Shown one piece after another: positions 56,939 through 64,000 of a DNA stretch of 64,000 nucleotides (position 1 is the first letter of the stretch; the number at the start of each line of letters is the position of its first letter). The stretch comes from Photorhabdus asymbiotica (lineage in GTDB: Bacteria; Pseudomonadota; Gammaproteobacteria; Enterobacterales; Enterobacteriaceae), in NCBI RefSeq assembly GCF_003634575.1, contig NZ_RBLJ01000005.1, forward strand, positions 248,001-312,000. The letters run 5' to 3'. Made by a program: the position numbers and the translations under genes. The notes under the pieces were generated by a model. It was not told the origin of the DNA and did not search any database. It saw only the letters and a list, made by a program, of their open reading frames with translations.

Positions 56939-57697
56939 GTGAAGCAAACTCAACGGCATGATGCAATAGTTGAGCTGGTACGTCTTCAGGGCTATGTCAG
57001 TACTGAAGAGTTGGTTGAACACTTTAATGTCAGCCCCCAGACTATTCGCCGTGACCTGAATGATTTGGCAGATAAAAATAAAATACAGCGGCATCACGGC
57101 GGTGCAGCATTGCCATCAAGTTCAGTTAATACCGCTTACCATGACCGCAAAATCATGTGGTCAGAAGAGAAAGCGCGTATTGCCCAACGGGTTGCCAGCC
57201 AGATCCCAGATGGCGCAACACTGTTTATTGACATCGGCACGACACCAGAAGCCGTCGCTCACGCACTGTTAAATCATAAAGATCTACGGATTGTAACCAA
57301 CAACCTCAACGTCGCGACCCTGTTGATGGCAAAAGAAGACTTTCGCTTAATCCTTGCGGGGGGTGAGGTTCGCACTCGTGACGGTGGGATTATCGGCGAA
57401 GCCACGCTGGATTTTATCTCCCAGTTTCGGCTTGATTACGGCATTCTGGGCATTAGTGGTATTGATATGGATGGCTCACTACTGGAGTTTGATTACCATG
57501 AAGTACGCATCAAACGCGCAATTATCGAAAATTCCCGCTGTGTTATGCTGGTGACTGACCATTCTAAATTTGGCCGCAATGCCATGGTTAATTTGGGCAA
57601 TATGAACCTTATTGATTGCTTATTTACCGATCAAACCCCTCCTGCAAGCATCCAGAAAGTGATTGAGCAACATAACGTTCAACTCGAACTTTGCTAA
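56939..57697 (+). CDS. glpR: Glycerol-3-phosphate regulon repressor GlpR
   Basis: 252-aa DeoR-family repressor: N-terminal HTH (YVSTEELVEHFNVSPQTIRRDLNDL), C-terminal sugar-phosphate sensor with LFIDIGTTPEAVA and NNLNVATLL. The start codon at 56939 is GTG preceded by AGGGG. Presumably acts on the operators in front of glpD. Confidence 0.96.
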   Translation: MKQTQRHDAIVELVRLQGYVSTEELVEHFNVSPQTIRRDLNDLADKNKIQRHHGGAALPSSSVNTAYHDRKIMWSEEKARIAQRVASQIPDGATLFIDIGTTPEAVAHALLNHKDLRIVTNNLNVATLLMAKEDFRLILAGGEVRTRDGGIIGEATLDFISQFRLDYGILGISGIDMDGSLLEFDYHEVRIKRAIIENSRCVMLVTDHSKFGRNAMVNLGNMNLIDCLFTDQTPPASIQKVIEQHNVQLELC

Positions 57698-57708
57698 CCA
57701 TTTTTCTC

Positions 57709-57835
57709 TATACCCAATAAATTTCGAGTTACAGCGCGGCGGCAAGAGAACGAATCCCCAGGAGCATAGATAACTATGTGACTGGGGTGAGTGAAAGCAG
57801 CCAACAAAGCAGCAACTTGAAGGATGAAGGGTATA
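57709..57835 (+). repeat. ERIC element 7 (127 bp)
   Basis: Complete ERIC of the second subfamily (as at 15016), starting 11 bases after the glpR stop. Confidence 0.92.
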
Positions 57836-58001
57836 TATTGGGGATAAAGCTATCCCCAATATATTCTTACAATTCCATCTCTATAATCTCCTAATTAATA
57901 CCATGTCAATTATATAGGTACGACAATATTTGCCACCCATATCACGCAAACATGTTTTTTCTCAGTTAGTAGTTGGCTATTAATAAATTTATGACTACAA
58001 T

Positions 58002-58041
58002 TGTGAGCGAAAACGAACATTAAAGAACTGTTTCGAACATT
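58002..58041 (+). promoter_or_regulatory. Two GlpR operator-like dyads before glpD (first with a CRP-like half)
   Basis: TGTGAGCGAAAACGAACAT (58002-58020) and AACTGTTTCGAACATT (58026-58041) match the GlpR operator pattern ATGTTCG-N4-CGAACAT on both halves. The leading TGTGA also resembles a CRP half-site. Both end within 12 bases of the glpD ATG. Confidence 0.75.
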
Positions 58042-58052
58042 TAGGGGGATGC

Positions 58053-59555
58053 ATGGAAACTAAAGACTTGATTGTTATCGGCGGCGGGATCAACGGCGCA
58101 GGTATTGCGGCTGATGCCGCTGGCCGGGGGCTCTCCGTTCTGCTGCTGGAGGCACAAGACTTAGCCAAAGCCACTTCATCCGCCAGTTCAAAACTGATCC
58201 ACGGTGGCCTGCGCTATCTGGAACATTATGAATTCCGTCTGGTCAGCGAAGCGCTGGCAGAACGTGAAGTTCTATTGAATCTCGCACCACACATCGCTTT
58301 TCCAATGCGTTTCCGTCTGCCGCACCAGCCACACCTGCGCCCGGCATGGATGATCCGCATTGGCTTGTTCCTCTATGACAATTTAGGTAAACGTGTCAGC
58401 CTACCAAGCAGTAAGGGGCTGAAATTCGGTGCTAATTCCGTGTTGAAACCAGAATTGGTCCGTGGCTTTGAATACTCTGACTGCTGGGTTGATGATGCTC
58501 GTTTAGTTGTCCTTAACGCCCAGGAAGTGAAAAAACACGACGGTGAAGTCCGTACTCGAACAAAAGTGACTCGCGCATGGCGCGAACATGACGGTTGGAT
58601 GGTTGAAGCCGAAGATCTGCGTACAGGTAAAACCCATACCTGGCGCGCAAAAGGTTTGGTTAATGCAACGGGTCCTTGGGTTAAAGAATTCTTTGACGAT
58701 AGCCTGAAACTGAAATCACCTTATGGTATTCGTCTGATCAAAGGCAGCCATATTGTGGTACCAAGAGTGCATGATGAGCCACAAGCTTATATTCTGCAAA
58801 ACGAAGATCATCGTATCGTATTTGTTATTCCGTGGATGGATGAATTCTCCATTATTGGTACAACCGATGTCGAATATACAGGTGATCCAAAAGAGGTGAA
58901 GATAGACGATCAAGAGATTAACTATCTGTTGAAAGTCTATAATGCTCATTTTAAGAAACAGCTTAGCCGTGAAGATATCGTTTGGACCTATTCTGGCGTC
59001 CGCCCACTGTGCGATGACGAGTCTGATTCACCTCAGGCAATCACCCGTGACTACACGCTCGATATTCATGATGAGCAGGGTAAAGCCCCATTACTATCTG
59101 TGTTTGGTGGTAAGTTAACCACTTACCGTAAGCTGGCAGAGCACGCAACCGAGAAGCTCATGCAATATTATCCTAATGCTGGAAAAGCCTGGACCAAAAA
59201 TGGTCAATTACCGGGGGGTAATCTGGAAGGGTGCGATCGTGATGGTTATGCCCGTTTACTACGTAAACGCTACAACTGGTTACCGGAAGGTGTTGCTGTA
59301 CGTTATGCACGTACTTACGGCAGTCACAGCGAACTGATTCTGCAAAGTGCTAATAATCTGGCAGATCTGGGTAAATCCTTCGGTCACGGACTGTATGAAG
59401 CAGAGCTTCGTTATCTGGTTGATAATGAGTGGGTTGTTGAACTGGATGACGCAATCTGGCGCCGGACCAAATTGGGTATGTGGCTGAATGAAGAGCAGAA
59501 GCAGCACGTTGCAGCATGGTTGGTGGAGAATGCTAAACCACGTAGCGAGATTTGA
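58053..59555 (+). CDS. glpD: Aerobic glycerol-3-phosphate dehydrogenase
   Basis: 500-aa membrane-associated FAD enzyme oxidising glycerol-3-phosphate to DHAP with quinone. FAD Rossmann motif VIGGGINGAGIAADAAGRGLSV at the N-terminus, ATSSASSKLIHGGLRYLEHYEF, and SVFGGKLTTYRKLAEHA near the C-part. Length matches E. coli (501). AGGGGGATGC site just before the ATG; a strong terminator follows. Confidence 0.97.
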   Translation: METKDLIVIGGGINGAGIAADAAGRGLSVLLLEAQDLAKATSSASSKLIHGGLRYLEHYEFRLVSEALAEREVLLNLAPHIAFPMRFRLPHQPHLRPAWMIRIGLFLYDNLGKRVSLPSSKGLKFGANSVLKPELVRGFEYSDCWVDDARLVVLNAQEVKKHDGEVRTRTKVTRAWREHDGWMVEAEDLRTGKTHTWRAKGLVNATGPWVKEFFDDSLKLKSPYGIRLIKGSHIVVPRVHDEPQAYILQNEDHRIVFVIPWMDEFSIIGTTDVEYTGDPKEVKIDDQEINYLLKVYNAHFKKQLSREDIVWTYSGVRPLCDDESDSPQAITRDYTLDIHDEQGKAPLLSVFGGKLTTYRKLAEHATEKLMQYYPNAGKAWTKNGQLPGGNLEGCDRDGYARLLRKRYNWLPEGVAVRYARTYGSHSELILQSANNLADLGKSFGHGLYEAELRYLVDNEWVVELDDAIWRRTKLGMWLNEEQKQHVAAWLVENAKPRSEI

Positions 59556-59603
59556 TTTTTCTTCACAGAAAATCATTGATCTTCCAGTTTAGGAAACTCA
59601 ATT

Positions 59604-59640
59604 ACCGCGAGAATGTTAAAAACTTTCTCGCGGTTCTATT
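59604..59640 (+). terminator. Terminator of glpD
   Basis: Stem ACCGCGAGAA / TTCTCGCGGT with an 11-base loop, followed by TCTATT. 48 bases after the stop codon. Confidence 0.8.
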
Positions 59641-59886
59641 ACGTTGAACTTATGTCCTATTTCTCCTTTAAACGTTATATTAGTCTTTCCAACTCAAAAT
59701 TGACACAAAAATTAGCAAAATATTATATATATTAAGTGTAAAATACTGCCCTATTCTCCATGTTGGAGCAATTAACCTATGAACATTTTAAGATTCTTAT
59801 ATAAACAATACTTTTGATTCTTTTATATTATGGAGATAATATAGACACTTCTATTAACTGTTATGGGACTGATATAGGATGTTTAT
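59641..59886. other. AT-rich spacer upstream of hcp
   Basis: No gene; presumably the hcp promoter region. Composition turns sharply AT-rich here, marking the start of an accessory segment. Confidence 0.5.
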
Positions 59887-60366
59887 ATGAGCTTTTCTAT
59901 TTACTTAAAACTAAATGGCCGTAAACAAGGGTTAATATCATCAGGGTGTTCAACATCTGACTCTATAGGAAATAGATATCAAATTGGGCATGAAGATGAA
60001 ATTCAAGTTTTATCTTTCGTTCATAGTCTAACTAGAGAACAAAATTCTGATCATCACCCAGTAGATTTCATAAAAATAATAGATAAATCATCTCCTCTAC
60101 TTGGCATAGCTATTTCTAATAATGAAGTTTTAAATGCTTTTTTCGATTTTTACAGAATTAATTCTTTTGGTGTTATGGAAAAGTTCTACACCGTTGAGTT
60201 AAGAGATGCTTCTATTGTTGATATATGTGCTAACTATCCTCACAGTATAGACAGTTCAAATACAATACCATTTGAAACTATTTCTCTAGCATATAAAAGC
60301 ATCACATGGAAACACCACATAGCTGGAACTTCAGGCTATAGCATATGGGATGATAGAGTGTATTGA
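59887..60366 (+). CDS. hcp: Type VI secretion tube protein Hcp
   Basis: 159-aa Hcp of the enterobacterial Hcp-1/HcpA group: IYLKLNGRKQGLISSGCSTSDSIGNRYQIGHED, NSDHHPVDFIKIIDKSSPLL, and the C-terminus YKSITWKHHIAGTSGYSIWDD. Such proteins form the hexameric tube and carry small effectors. It has no fused C-terminal toxin domain. No other T6SS structural gene is in the window, so it is an orphan hcp; the convergent 231-aa/59-aa gene pair beside it could be cargo and immunity. Confidence 0.93.
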   Translation: MSFSIYLKLNGRKQGLISSGCSTSDSIGNRYQIGHEDEIQVLSFVHSLTREQNSDHHPVDFIKIIDKSSPLLGIAISNNEVLNAFFDFYRINSFGVMEKFYTVELRDASIVDICANYPHSIDSSNTIPFETISLAYKSITWKHHIAGTSGYSIWDDRVY

Positions 60367-60402
60367 CACGTTATTAATCAATGCCATGCCTTATTGTTGA
60401 AG

Positions 60403-60582
60403 TTATTTTAACTTCAACAGTTTTTTCTTTACTTTTATTGTAACGAAATACGACGCTATAAGAATAATTATCCCTCCAATTATACCAAACCCTTCAGGAG
60501 TAATTACAAACCATGCTAAACAAAGAGCAAATGTTATGAAAATTCCAGCAAGATCTATTACAAAAGATTTAATCAAGTCCAT
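60403..60582 (-). CDS. Small membrane protein (59 aa), possible immunity or holin-like partner
   Basis: 59-aa ORF with two hydrophobic segments (residues 6-27, FVIDLAGIFITFALCLAWFVIT; 31-50, FGIIGGIIILIASYFVTIKV) and a Lys-rich end (KVKKKLLKLK). It starts 28 bases after the stop of the 231-aa gene on the same strand with a GGTGAAG site, so an operon is likely. I know no family. A membrane-protein partner to a membrane-active neighbour is the natural guess. Confidence 0.6.
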   Translation of the reverse strand: MDLIKSFVIDLAGIFITFALCLAWFVITPEGFGIIGGIIILIASYFVTIKVKKKLLKLK

Positions 60583-60610
60583 TTTTCTTCACCAATTATC
60601 TCATGTTAAG

Positions 60611-61306
60611 TTAAAGGTAAATTAGTCTTTCTATTTCATCTAAAAGTAATTTTTCATCTTCTAAGGTCATGATATTTTTTCTATAAATATTTATTAATTT
60701 CTCCATGTATGGTTCAACCAAAAAATAAAGCATTTCTAATCCCTTTTTCTTTAAGGCTAAATATGTCACCGGAGATTCTATTTTTAATTTTCGTGCAGAT
60801 CTAGCTGCTTTTTCAAATATCCCATAAATAGCAAGGGAGTTTATTGATATATTTAAAAATGTTGCTATTTTTGTCTTTACAGATGGAACGGCATTTATCT
60901 TAATCGATATTAAACTTGTTATTGCGGTAGCTACGCTAATCTTTGTTGCTGTTTGAACGCCATATGTTGCTACTATTAAATGAAATTTCTCAGATATAAT
61001 TCTTTGTGTTCTCTCAGGAATAAAATCATACATTGTATTTATGATTGTAGACACAATATCATAAATGACATCTCCTTTTTTAAAAATCGTCTTAATAGCT
61101 GCATCAATCATTCTCTGGTCTTCATTGGATATCTGCTTACCATAAATATCTTTATACAAAAAAGCCTGAGAGTTTCTTAATCTAACTAAACCTAAATAAA
61201 TATCCTCCATAGTTGAATATACAATTGGTGCAGATTTTCTTGTTACATTATCTATGTTTTTTGCTATAACATGATCAGACTGTTTTTTGTATGATAGATA
61301 ATCCAT
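60611..61306 (-). CDS. Unknown 231-aa protein with hydrophobic helices, beside hcp
   Basis: Not recognised. The N-half is polar/helical (YLSYKKQSDHVIAKNIDNVT; IYGKQISNEDQRMIDAAIK); the centre (about 105-165) has hydrophobic helices separated by a glycine-poor loop (HLIVATYGVQTATKISVATA then LNISINSLAIYGIFEKAARS); the C-terminus is acidic (EDEKLLLDEIERL). No signal peptide. Very AT-rich. Convergent with hcp and followed by a small membrane protein; an Hcp-linked membrane-active effector with its immunity protein would fit this layout but there is no motif evidence. Confidence 0.65.
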   Translation of the reverse strand: MDYLSYKKQSDHVIAKNIDNVTRKSAPIVYSTMEDIYLGLVRLRNSQAFLYKDIYGKQISNEDQRMIDAAIKTIFKKGDVIYDIVSTIINTMYDFIPERTQRIISEKFHLIVATYGVQTATKISVATAITSLISIKINAVPSVKTKIATFLNISINSLAIYGIFEKAARSARKLKIESPVTYLALKKKGLEMLYFLVEPYMEKLINIYRKNIMTLEDEKLLLDEIERLIYL

Positions 61307-61428
61307 AATAGAACTCCTTAGTCACCTATAGAATAGTCATCACGACATAGACATTTTCATTAATGTAACTAATATGTCAATAGAAAAAGATAATAGATGT
61401 TAAAAAATGATAACTAGCGAGATATTAC

Positions 61429-62316
61429 ATGATTATAGATATGAATATTAATGAATTATTGACAGCCGAAGCCTCATTTATGCTGGCAACCTTGACGTTA
61501 GAATCTAACATTATCGGGGTTATGAAATACGAAAATGGCGCCATTTTGATAACCCAAGATAGTCCATTCTACCCGAAGAACTATAAGTGGCCAGACCAAC
61601 TACATGATAATGGCATAATCTCAATAGATGATAAAGAACTCGCCGTGACAAAAGTTTATACCGCTGGTCTTATCAATGGTAATTTATATATAGATCAGGA
61701 AATAACGAAACAAGCAACGTCGCCAGCTAAAATTATGCCAGCACATTACTTACCTGATTTACAGGGAATTTCAGAAAGAGATCTCATAGGGAAAACGGTA
61801 ACTTTATCTATCAACGATAAGACAAGATATAGGGTAAGCGCCGCACACTCGATGGCTCACTTTATGTCTCTTGCTTTGAATAAAGCAACTAATCATATAT
61901 GGTCTAAAGTATACGACACCGACGATTTAGGAAATTATAATTTAGATAAAGCCGCAATTTACCAATCTTCGATCACAGAACTTAAATCGGTGGATATTTA
62001 TCGCTTTGGTAAATCACTTAAAAAGAAAGGGTTCGATAAAAATATATTAATTGAAAATCTGGATAAAATTAATAGAGAAGTGAATAGTACGCTCAATAAT
62101 TGGCTGACCCAAGGAGTAGAAATCACTGTCGAATATAAATCAAAAGAGATCAGTGATACCAGATTATGGAAATCGACTATTGACTCCACAGTAGTCACTA
62201 TTCCATGTGGTGGCACTCATATAAAAAATATCAATGAAGTCAAAGGGGTAAATATTGAAATAAAGATCGGTGAATCTGTTGATTTTATTCAAATAACGAC
62301 TCGTTGTGAAATATAG
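61429..62316 (+). CDS. AlaX-like stand-alone aminoacyl-tRNA editing protein
   Basis: 295-aa protein with the zinc-site motifs of the AlaRS/ThrRS second additional (editing) domain: H140-S-M-A-H144 (HSMAHFMSLAL) and C260-G-G-T-H264 (PCGGTHIKN). The N-terminal 100 residues resemble the AlaX-II beta-barrel only loosely. It would hydrolyse a mischarged tRNA in trans; which tRNA (Ala-type Ser/Gly errors or something else) is unknown. Start ATG 61429 or 61441. AT-rich, accessory, monocistronic, not near alaS. Confidence 0.82.
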   Translation: MIIDMNINELLTAEASFMLATLTLESNIIGVMKYENGAILITQDSPFYPKNYKWPDQLHDNGIISIDDKELAVTKVYTAGLINGNLYIDQEITKQATSPAKIMPAHYLPDLQGISERDLIGKTVTLSINDKTRYRVSAAHSMAHFMSLALNKATNHIWSKVYDTDDLGNYNLDKAAIYQSSITELKSVDIYRFGKSLKKKGFDKNILIENLDKINREVNSTLNNWLTQGVEITVEYKSKEISDTRLWKSTIDSTVVTIPCGGTHIKNINEVKGVNIEIKIGESVDFIQITTRCEI

Positions 62317-62669
62317 AGCCATGAACCTCAATTTGCTTTATTTATTTTTTATCTTATATAATACTGGGCCAAAATTGGCCTATTATCAATAAATTGGTGC
62401 TAAGATTATGACATATTATAACTATCAAACATCGCTAATCTAAAGTTTATTCTTTATAATAAATAAAAAAGCAAAACCTTATCATAAATCTATTTTATTT
62501 TCTATTCGATAAGGATTGAATGACTAATAGAATAACTGCAAAAAAAGAAGAAAATTTTCCAGTTCCTTCTTATAACCTATATCCCTCATCTTCTTACGAA
62601 AATAAAATACTTCATGAATATACTTCTACATAAATTAAATACTTCTCTATTGTTCTACCATAAAAAATA
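62317..62669. other. AT-rich spacer without gene
   Basis: 353 bases, nothing recognisable on either strand. Confidence 0.5.
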
Positions 62670-63197
62670 TCAATCCTTCTGTAATAAAGCTTTGACAGTA
62701 TATCCTTGATTGGGATGATTCGGTGTTTGTGGAAATGCCATCATTAGGTTCTGCTTATTAAGCAGTGGTTTTATATGGCGCTGTCTGAGATTCTTTGCAG
62801 AACGATTAAGTAGTATGCTTAACACATCAATACGAATATAGTGAGACTCACAAAGTTTCATAATAATCGATTGCATTTGTTCTAGCTCTAATCGACGATT
62901 TTCACAAGCTGGTTTAGCAATTTCTCGCAATTTTTCTCTTAAATCGGATGTTATGTACTTTAAGTCATCAATAAATGGTAGGCTAAATGACGAAGGAGCA
63001 AGACGCCCTAACTCATCTCGGTGGATTTGAATACCTGAATATGAATGAGGCAAGCTAGATTCCTTATGAGGTAAGTCCGATTTATTGTTAATATTATTTA
63101 TTGCTCCAACAGAGAAAAGTTCTTCAGGGTTTGGTAACGACACACCCGGCAATGTATAGGATTTATTATGTTTTTCACCCGATAAAACCTAAAATCC
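62670..63197 (-). pseudogene. C-terminal fragment of an AlbA_2/RecG-like ATPase (helicase-related) protein
   Basis: The 160-codon frame from TTG 63152 (open back to about 63197 with SGEKHNKSYTLPGVSLPN) ends in a winged-helix-like segment, IRIDVLSILLNRSAKNLRQR then HIKPLLNKQN, NHPNQGYTVK, which is the usual C-terminus of divergent AAA_4 transcriptional/ATPase proteins. No ATPase or N-terminal domain remains; a TAG lies just upstream. No start codon with a ribosome binding site, so I treat it as a remnant, although a short expressed protein cannot be excluded. Confidence 0.55.
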
Positions 63198-63272
63198 CTT
63201 ATGTTCAAGACGGAAAAAGGCCAAAGCAACTTCTTGGAAGTGCAGCGTTGTTAACTCAAGGTCCGCTGATAA

Positions 63273-63920
63273 TTAATCCGTCCTATTATTAATTCCATTC
63301 ACCAAATCCACCGCTTCGCGAGTCAAACGGCCAATTTCCTGCCAGTTTTGGCTGTCCACCAGCACTTTACTAACCATCCATGAACCACCGCACGCCACAA
63401 TGCGCGGCACAGCAAGGTAATCACAGATATTCTTCGGCCCTATTCCCCCAGTAGGCATAATTTGAAGTTCAGTATAAGGTGACAATATCGCTTTAATCAT
63501 TGGCAAACCACCTGAAGGCTCCGCCGGGAAGAATTTCAACAGTTTCAGTCCCAATTCCATTGCACCTTCAATCGCACTTGGGTTATTTACACCTGGAATA
63601 ATCGGAATATTCAGTTCCTGACAGGCTTTAACGGTATTTGGATTAAAACCCGGGGAAACGATAAAAGTCGCCCCTGCTTGTTTCGCTGCCATCACCTGCC
63701 CACGATTCAGCACCGTACCTGCACCAATCAGCATATTCGGCTGAGCCTTTCTCAGCAGACGAATAGCCTCCTCCGCTGCCGCAGAACGGAAAGTAATTTC
63801 CGCTACAGGCAACCCATTGTCAGCTAATGCTTTACCCAACGAAATAATATCTTCTGCCCGGTCAACCTCAATCACAGGTACAATTTTTAACTGGCGTAAC
63901 TGCACAATGATTTGTTTCAT
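63273..63920 (-). CDS. eda: KDPG/KHG aldolase
   Basis: 215-aa class I aldolase cleaving 2-keto-3-deoxy-6-phosphogluconate (and 4-hydroxy-2-oxoglutarate). Catalytic residues: E in VAEITFRS, R in the same segment, and the Schiff-base Lys in LLKFFPAE. Substrate Thr/Gly in LMPTGGIGPKN. Its ATG overlaps the stop of the upstream gene (TGATG), so they are translationally coupled. Confidence 0.96.
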   Translation of the reverse strand: MKQIIVQLRQLKIVPVIEVDRAEDIISLGKALADNGLPVAEITFRSAAAEEAIRLLRKAQPNMLIGAGTVLNRGQVMAAKQAGATFIVSPGFNPNTVKACQELNIPIIPGVNNPSAIEGAMELGLKLLKFFPAEPSGGLPMIKAILSPYTELQIMPTGGIGPKNICDYLAVPRIVACGGSWMVSKVLVDSQNWQEIGRLTREAVDLVNGINNRTD

Positions 63921-64000
63921 CAGTTTTTCTCCTGCTCTGAAAAGAAGCTGTCAGTCATCGTTTTAGTAACGCTGCTGGGAATAATCGCCCCTTTATGCTG
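63920..64000 (-). CDS. 3' end of an upstream gene, probably 2-keto-3-deoxygluconate kinase
   Basis: 26 C-terminal codons are in the window (QHKGAIIPSSVTKTMTDSFF...). The GAIIP segment fits the C-terminus of KdgK (PfkB family), which together with Eda would convert KDG to KDPG and then pyruvate plus G3P. An edd end fits less well. Its TGA overlaps the eda ATG. Too short for certainty. Confidence 0.55.
   Translation of the reverse strand, partial: QHKGAIIPSSVTKTMTDSFFSEQEKN

Overview
The window looks like chromosome of an entomopathogenic enterobacterium of the Photorhabdus/Xenorhabdus type, most likely Photorhabdus. This is an inference from gene order, AT-rich spacers, seven 127-bp ERIC elements, remembered protein similarity and the many accessory insertions. 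No rRNA, tRNA or CRISPR array was seen.

Layout. (1) 0.4-8.2 kb: an AsmA-like protein (yicH type), a YafQ/DinJ-type toxin-antitoxin pair, fabY(yiiD)-dtd-yihX on the minus strand, a CstA-family transporter, then a small DUF5993-like membrane protein paired with a DsbB-type oxidoreductase. (2) 8.2-18.6 kb: typA, glnA-glnL-glnG with NtrC sites and a sigma-54 promoter, then a gene-poor AT-rich stretch with a 9-bp minisatellite that spells (Leu-Lys-Gln)12, then hemN, a small membrane ORF and yihI. (3) 18.8-24.5 kb: a GT39-type glycosyltransferase, an intact IS150-like element sitting in the loop of a hairpin, and a polar amino acid ABC transporter without its ATPase gene. (4) 24.7-31.6 kb: phoU-pstBACS downstream of envZ-ompR, all on the minus strand, with Pho boxes in front of pstS. 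(5) 31.7-36.7 kb: an insertion between ompR and greB holding a Gre-factor pseudogene, two ERICs, an IS3 fragment and a three-gene operon (unknown 238-aa protein, IscS-like cysteine desulfurase, MFS exporter). (6) 36.7-44.9 kb: greB, tex, feoABC, an antitoxin with a frameshifted toxin, bioH.

(7) 45.2-54.1 kb is the most interesting part: an AT-rich island between bioH and gntX, bounded by a 421-bp direct duplication of the bioH/gntX junction (8 substitutions). It carries an MFS exporter, an unrecognised 213-aa protein, two PhyH-type Fe/2OG oxygenases, a B12-dependent radical SAM enzyme, a TylF-type methyltransferase and a complete extra tyrosyl-tRNA synthetase. The simplest reading is a small biosynthetic cluster for an antimetabolite aimed at TyrRS, with the extra TyrRS as self-resistance and the MFS protein as exporter. 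An IS110-type transposase remnant lies at the right junction.

(8) 54.3-59.6 kb: gntX, nfuA, glpE-glpG-glpR and glpD with GlpR-like operators. (9) 59.9-63.2 kb: accessory genes, namely an orphan Hcp (type VI secretion), a 231-aa unknown with a 59-aa membrane protein, an AlaX-like trans-editing protein and a truncated ATPase C-terminus. (10) 63.3-64.0 kb: eda, coupled to the end of an upstream gene that is probably kdgK.
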